A stretch of 64,000 bases of DNA, taken from contig CM037845.1 in assembly GCA_021234535.1 (NCBI GenBank), positions 9,044,143-9,108,142 on the forward strand. The letters run 5' to 3'. Under the pieces are notes generated by a model. It did no database searches and was not told the origin of the DNA. It worked only from the letters and a program-made list of their open reading frames with translations. A program made the position numbers and the translations under genes. Below are positions 59,997 through 64,000 of the stretch, in pieces; positions within the stretch are counted from its first letter, which is position 1, and each line of letters begins with the position of its first letter. The stretch is from Stichopus chloronotus. Lineage: Eukaryota; Echinodermata; Holothuroidea; Aspidochirotida; Stichopodidae.

Positions 59997-62900
59997 CTAC
60001 GGAGAAGCAAAAGACAGATCACAAAATTAATCAACTCATACAGAATTAAAGGTACATGCTTTGTGATATTTATTGTTGTCTACTTGTACAGTACAGTAAT
60101 AAACAAAGATTTCATTGACTTTTGACAGCTCTGGAAGACAGACACACACCATACAAACTGAACATCTCAAACTACTGTACTGTGAAACAACACAAACTCA
60201 CAAGGTGCTTCACTTCTCATTGGGTCAGACTGCGAGTGTACTGCACTCTGAGTGCTACTGTGTATAATAACTACAGTCGGCCAGTGGAAGGTATTCCATG
60301 GGTGTTTGTCTCCCCTTCCAACAAGGCAGTAAAATCCCTCTTTTTCACTTCCATAAAAATATAAATATTCAATTATCTTGGTTTAATTGTTGCTTAAAAA
60401 GACACTTTGGAGCAATGTTTAAACCTTGCAGTACATACTGTAAAACAAATGGCCTTAAAAAACACTTCAAATTAGGCCTTTAATGGGCCTTGAAGCAAAC
60501 TTTTGTTCCCCTGAACCCATTTGTAAATTTTGCCAAGGCCAGCTTCAGTTTGGAATCATTGTTTAGCAGTAATAAATTCAGGCCTCTTCCTTCACTCCTC
60601 AGTATTAAAGTGAGAAGTAAAGAAAATTAGCCATCTCCCATTCATTATTAAGCAACATTTAAGCTGTACAAGATCAGTCAACATGCCATCCAACAACTTA
60701 ATGTACCAAATCGTTCTGAAAAAATGCATACAGTAATGACACTGAATGTGTACATGTGCAAGTTGCTGTGGGCAACAGCTCCCTGATATGGTCATATGCA
60801 ATACAGGTGCTGTACTAACCACAAGGGTAAACAATTAATTTAAGGCTGAGTCACAAACTGTACAGTACTGTACAGTACTGTATGTATACGCAAGTCAACA
60901 CATGACTCATCTTGCAATTAAATTTGTCGTTTACATTGACGAATGCATAATATCCAGTAGAGAATTGATAAATTTATTCAAGACGACCATGGACTGAAGG
61001 AAATTGTGATGCTACAGTACCAGCCTGAACAGCTTTTATGAACAACTCAAATTGCACTACAGTAGTTTAGTTGACATTTTAAATCGCATCGAATCACAGA
61101 TACTGTGTAAGTACTGACCCAGCCAGTACGATTCTGAATAATATGCTGCTGTACACACTGAAAAGCTTCTTTTGCACAAATATCATTTTAAACTATGGAA
61201 AGATCTACCACATTCAGTCCACATCATATTCAGTCATTTTTAAAAGGAAACTTGTCAAAACTTCACTTTCACTGTATCATTTTATCACCAGTTTCAATTA
61301 AGTGAAAAAATTTCATGTTTTTTTTGTTGCCCTTGTATTTGTTCTTGTTCCTTTAATTGATGCATGGGTTCATAGAGATATATTTGGGTTTCCCCTCTTC
61401 CTTGTTTTCTCATTTTGGTCACTAGCTTTGACAAACATTCAAGTTATCTTGAGTGCCCTGAAAGTATATATTGCAACATGTACAGGTAACTACAGTACAG
61501 TAAGATTGTTAAATGTTAGTATGAATGTTTCATTGTTGAGAAAAGACTAAATAACATGAAATGCAAATTGAATCCGGGTACTACTGACGTGTGATACTGT
61601 ACAGTACAGTACTTCGTAGAAACTTCATGCTATATCCCATTGCACCCCTATTGTCATTCCATTCGTCTCTATGTAACAAACTGCATTACGTGATGGTGGA
61701 AGCCAGACAGAAACCTTTACATGTGGTTATACAACTTAGATAATTCTTTCAACAATTTCATGAATGACCAACCTTAATTTATACCTACAGAGTACCTGCA
61801 GTTTTCTCCCCTAAAATGACAAACTACAAGCATCTTTGCTTGAACCTGTAGTGCTACAATACTGTACAGTATACACATAAGCTTCTACAGTAGGTAGGGT
61901 AAAACAATAAACATAACAAAACTTTCATCTGGAAAGCTCTTTTGCAGTTCTGCTCGCAAACCAACATCTGCTAAATGCAATAGTCTGGAGGGCTTCAGAT
62001 TTTTGCACCTCTTTCGAATGTCAAATCAAGTACTGCACGTACTGTAGCAAAAAGATGTACTGTATTTACAAGACTGTGGAGAAGTATGCAACATTTTTAT
62101 ACTGTACAGTAGGTGTGGATGAGGAAACCGTAGGCTTAGACAGTACAGAAGATAAGCAAAACACCATACAGTTCTTTATCCTGTACACATCTTGTGATGT
62201 AAAGTTCATGTTTAAAGCCACAGTTAACAGATAGGCATTGCATGGTCCAGTGTAGTAAAAGTGCCTTCTCAGATATTGCAATCGAGCATTGCATGCAAAA
62301 GCCATGCTCAGTGACTTCTACTGGTTTAGTAAAATTCAAAAGAAAGGTACAGTTACAGTAGTACTGTAAAAGCAGTATATAAAGTAAAATGTCTTGCAAA
62401 GCACATGCAGTTTATGTACAAAAAAAAAAATACAAAAAATCAGATTTCAATCAAGATAATTTATTTTATACAAATTATCAACCAGCAACTACAAAAAGAC
62501 AAGGGGCTGGACTATGCTGAACAATAATGGTGACTTATTGCCTAAGATATTCGAGGATTACTGTATTTACGGCTGGGAGGGATGGAGGGGCATGACAGCT
62601 GTGGACTTACAGGCATTTTCATGGCACATGCATAATTTTTGTGCATGTACAAGGGTACTACAGGGTTCTAAATCTGATAACATTGACAGCACTGTATCTG
62701 TTCCAACTATTTTACTTCAACAACTTACAAGGTGTAACAATGATTTGGCATTGAAGATGCAGACAATATTCACTACAATTTCATGCTGGACTGTAAACGA
62801 TGGGTGAACACTTTTCAAAACTGTTACTGGAAGCAAATATTTGCTGTACTGAACTGCAAATACCTTTTGTGTGCACACTACATGGATTCCAATTTTTTTT

Positions 62901-64000
62901 TTTTTTTGGCCACTTTTTTATTGAACTTGTTTGACTTCTGGAATGAATAATTTTCATGGCTCAAACATTAATTCATCTTGTCCTGTACTGTACAGTGTTG
63001 TAATGAAGCAAGAACATCTATTCTTCTCACATTATGGTACAGTAGATGATTCCATAAGTACTGTAACTCTGCTCTATTTGTAGGCAGCTACTACATTCAT
63101 ACTCAGGGAGCTACGTTTTTGAGCACTCATTTTGATACAGTGCTGTACAGTATTGGTAATGCGCTGTACCCTGTGCAGATACAGTACAGTATGTTCATAT
63201 CTTGAGAGCACAGAAGTTTCTTCACTTTGAAAACAGCTGACTGACTGAGCTGTCTGCAGCTGTCTGTAAAGCAAGGATGAAATATAGTTTATAATTAAGC
63301 TGATATTAAACTACTGTACGGTACTGTACATCCACATACAGCATATACTGTACCTACAATACAGTACAGGCACTGGAAGATATGGTCTGGATTTGCACAA
63401 AAAAAGTCATGGAGTGTGCATTTATTCATTTAATTACTGAACTATGCAGGATGGAGGTGGGGGGTGGTTGATTACTTGAGGTGTTTCCGTACACATGAGA
63501 CATGCAATAAGCACTACATGAACATGAAGGTATCAACCAACAGATTGGCATAATTTACAGAACTTACTGCAGTAACTAATGTCATTATTTTCCTGACATT
63601 GTTGTATGTACTGTAAACTATTTTCCTCCTGCTGAACGGCCCATGTTTTCATTTTAACGTCACATAGTCTTTGAATTTGACTATTTGACTCATGACTTGG
63701 AACTAACAGATACTGTACATCCAGTCCCTCAAAGTATCAAAAAATTGCCTACATTTTATCCTTTCTTCTTTTTAACTTGCAACCTTCAGTATCACTTTGC
63801 ATAATGACCCTACAGTATCTGGCCATGTACAGTACTATACAGTACCTCTCTATCAGCCAACACTTGGGGCACTCTACAATACTGTATATATGTAGCAGTT
63901 AGGAAGTTCAACATACGTCTCCTACCAGCTGTTTTAAGAATCATGAAAAAGTCTGTGAATTATACCTGAAACATATACCCCACAGTACTGCACTACTGCA
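59997..64000. other. Probable TRPA upstream intron, no exon recognised
   Basis: Searched on the - strand for a TRPA N-terminal exon ending in phase 1, without success. Very rich in TACTGTA/TACAGTA words, for example 60862-60885, 61595-61612 and 63340-63368. Confidence 0.45.

Noticed and set aside
62514..62807. 97-codon + strand open frame
   Set aside because: No domain or homology pattern recognised and no splice context linking it to TRPA. Could be chance in AT-rich DNA.

Overview
This is eukaryotic (animal) genomic DNA: AT-rich, with short exons separated by long introns that have GT/AG boundaries, dispersed transposon fragments, microsatellites and minisatellites. Clusters of single-exon SRCR domains point to an invertebrate deuterostome, most likely an echinoderm such as a sea cucumber or sea urchin. 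That placement is inference from gene content and base composition and was not checked by a search. No rRNA, tRNA, CRISPR array or bacterial-type operon was seen.

Layout: (1) Positions 1-7054, + strand: the 3' part of a membrane-anchored scavenger-receptor (SRCR) gene. The window opens on the last 25 bases of one SRCR exon. Six more SRCR exons follow, all in phase 1-1, and then a transmembrane exon with a four-residue tail. The third complete-length SRCR exon carries TGA in place of a conserved Trp, and the last has lost exactly the C2-C7 cysteine pair. (2) Positions 9756-13692, - strand: a convergent second SRCR gene with two SRCR exons and one terminal exon. The terminal exon encodes a transmembrane helix, an 11-arginine juxtamembrane run and a long tail with PPxY and NPxY motifs. 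Its signal-peptide exon was not found. (3) About 12.1-27.2 kb: mostly repeat-derived DNA, including a 120-bp tandem duplication, foldback elements, a 24-bp minisatellite and a TTAA-ended MITE. (4) Positions 27234-59996, - strand: 22 exons of a TRPA-family ion channel (TRPA1-like). They join in frame into about 1093 residues with about 15 ankyrin repeats, the pre-S1 linker, S1-S6 with pore, the TRP-like region and a C-terminal coiled coil. Only the extreme N-terminus is missing, upstream of the window's right edge.

The TRPA introns carry the most unusual non-genic material. Two related elements (about 30.75-32.12 kb and 38.69-40.20 kb) have subterminal inverted repeats, a 3' hairpin and a core of about 140-149-bp repeats. 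Each core unit holds a cluster of nuclear-receptor half-sites, often a perfect DR1 flanked by DR4 spacing. Another intron holds a Ty3/gypsy integrase plus LTR joined exactly to an oppositely oriented gag fragment, about 50 bp from a splice acceptor. The 11-kb first intron and the right end of the window are saturated with the self-complementary word TACTGTA/TACAGTA.

The two SRCR genes are probably cell-surface recognition receptors. The TRPA gene is probably a sensory cation channel. Nothing in the sequence suggests that the three work together.
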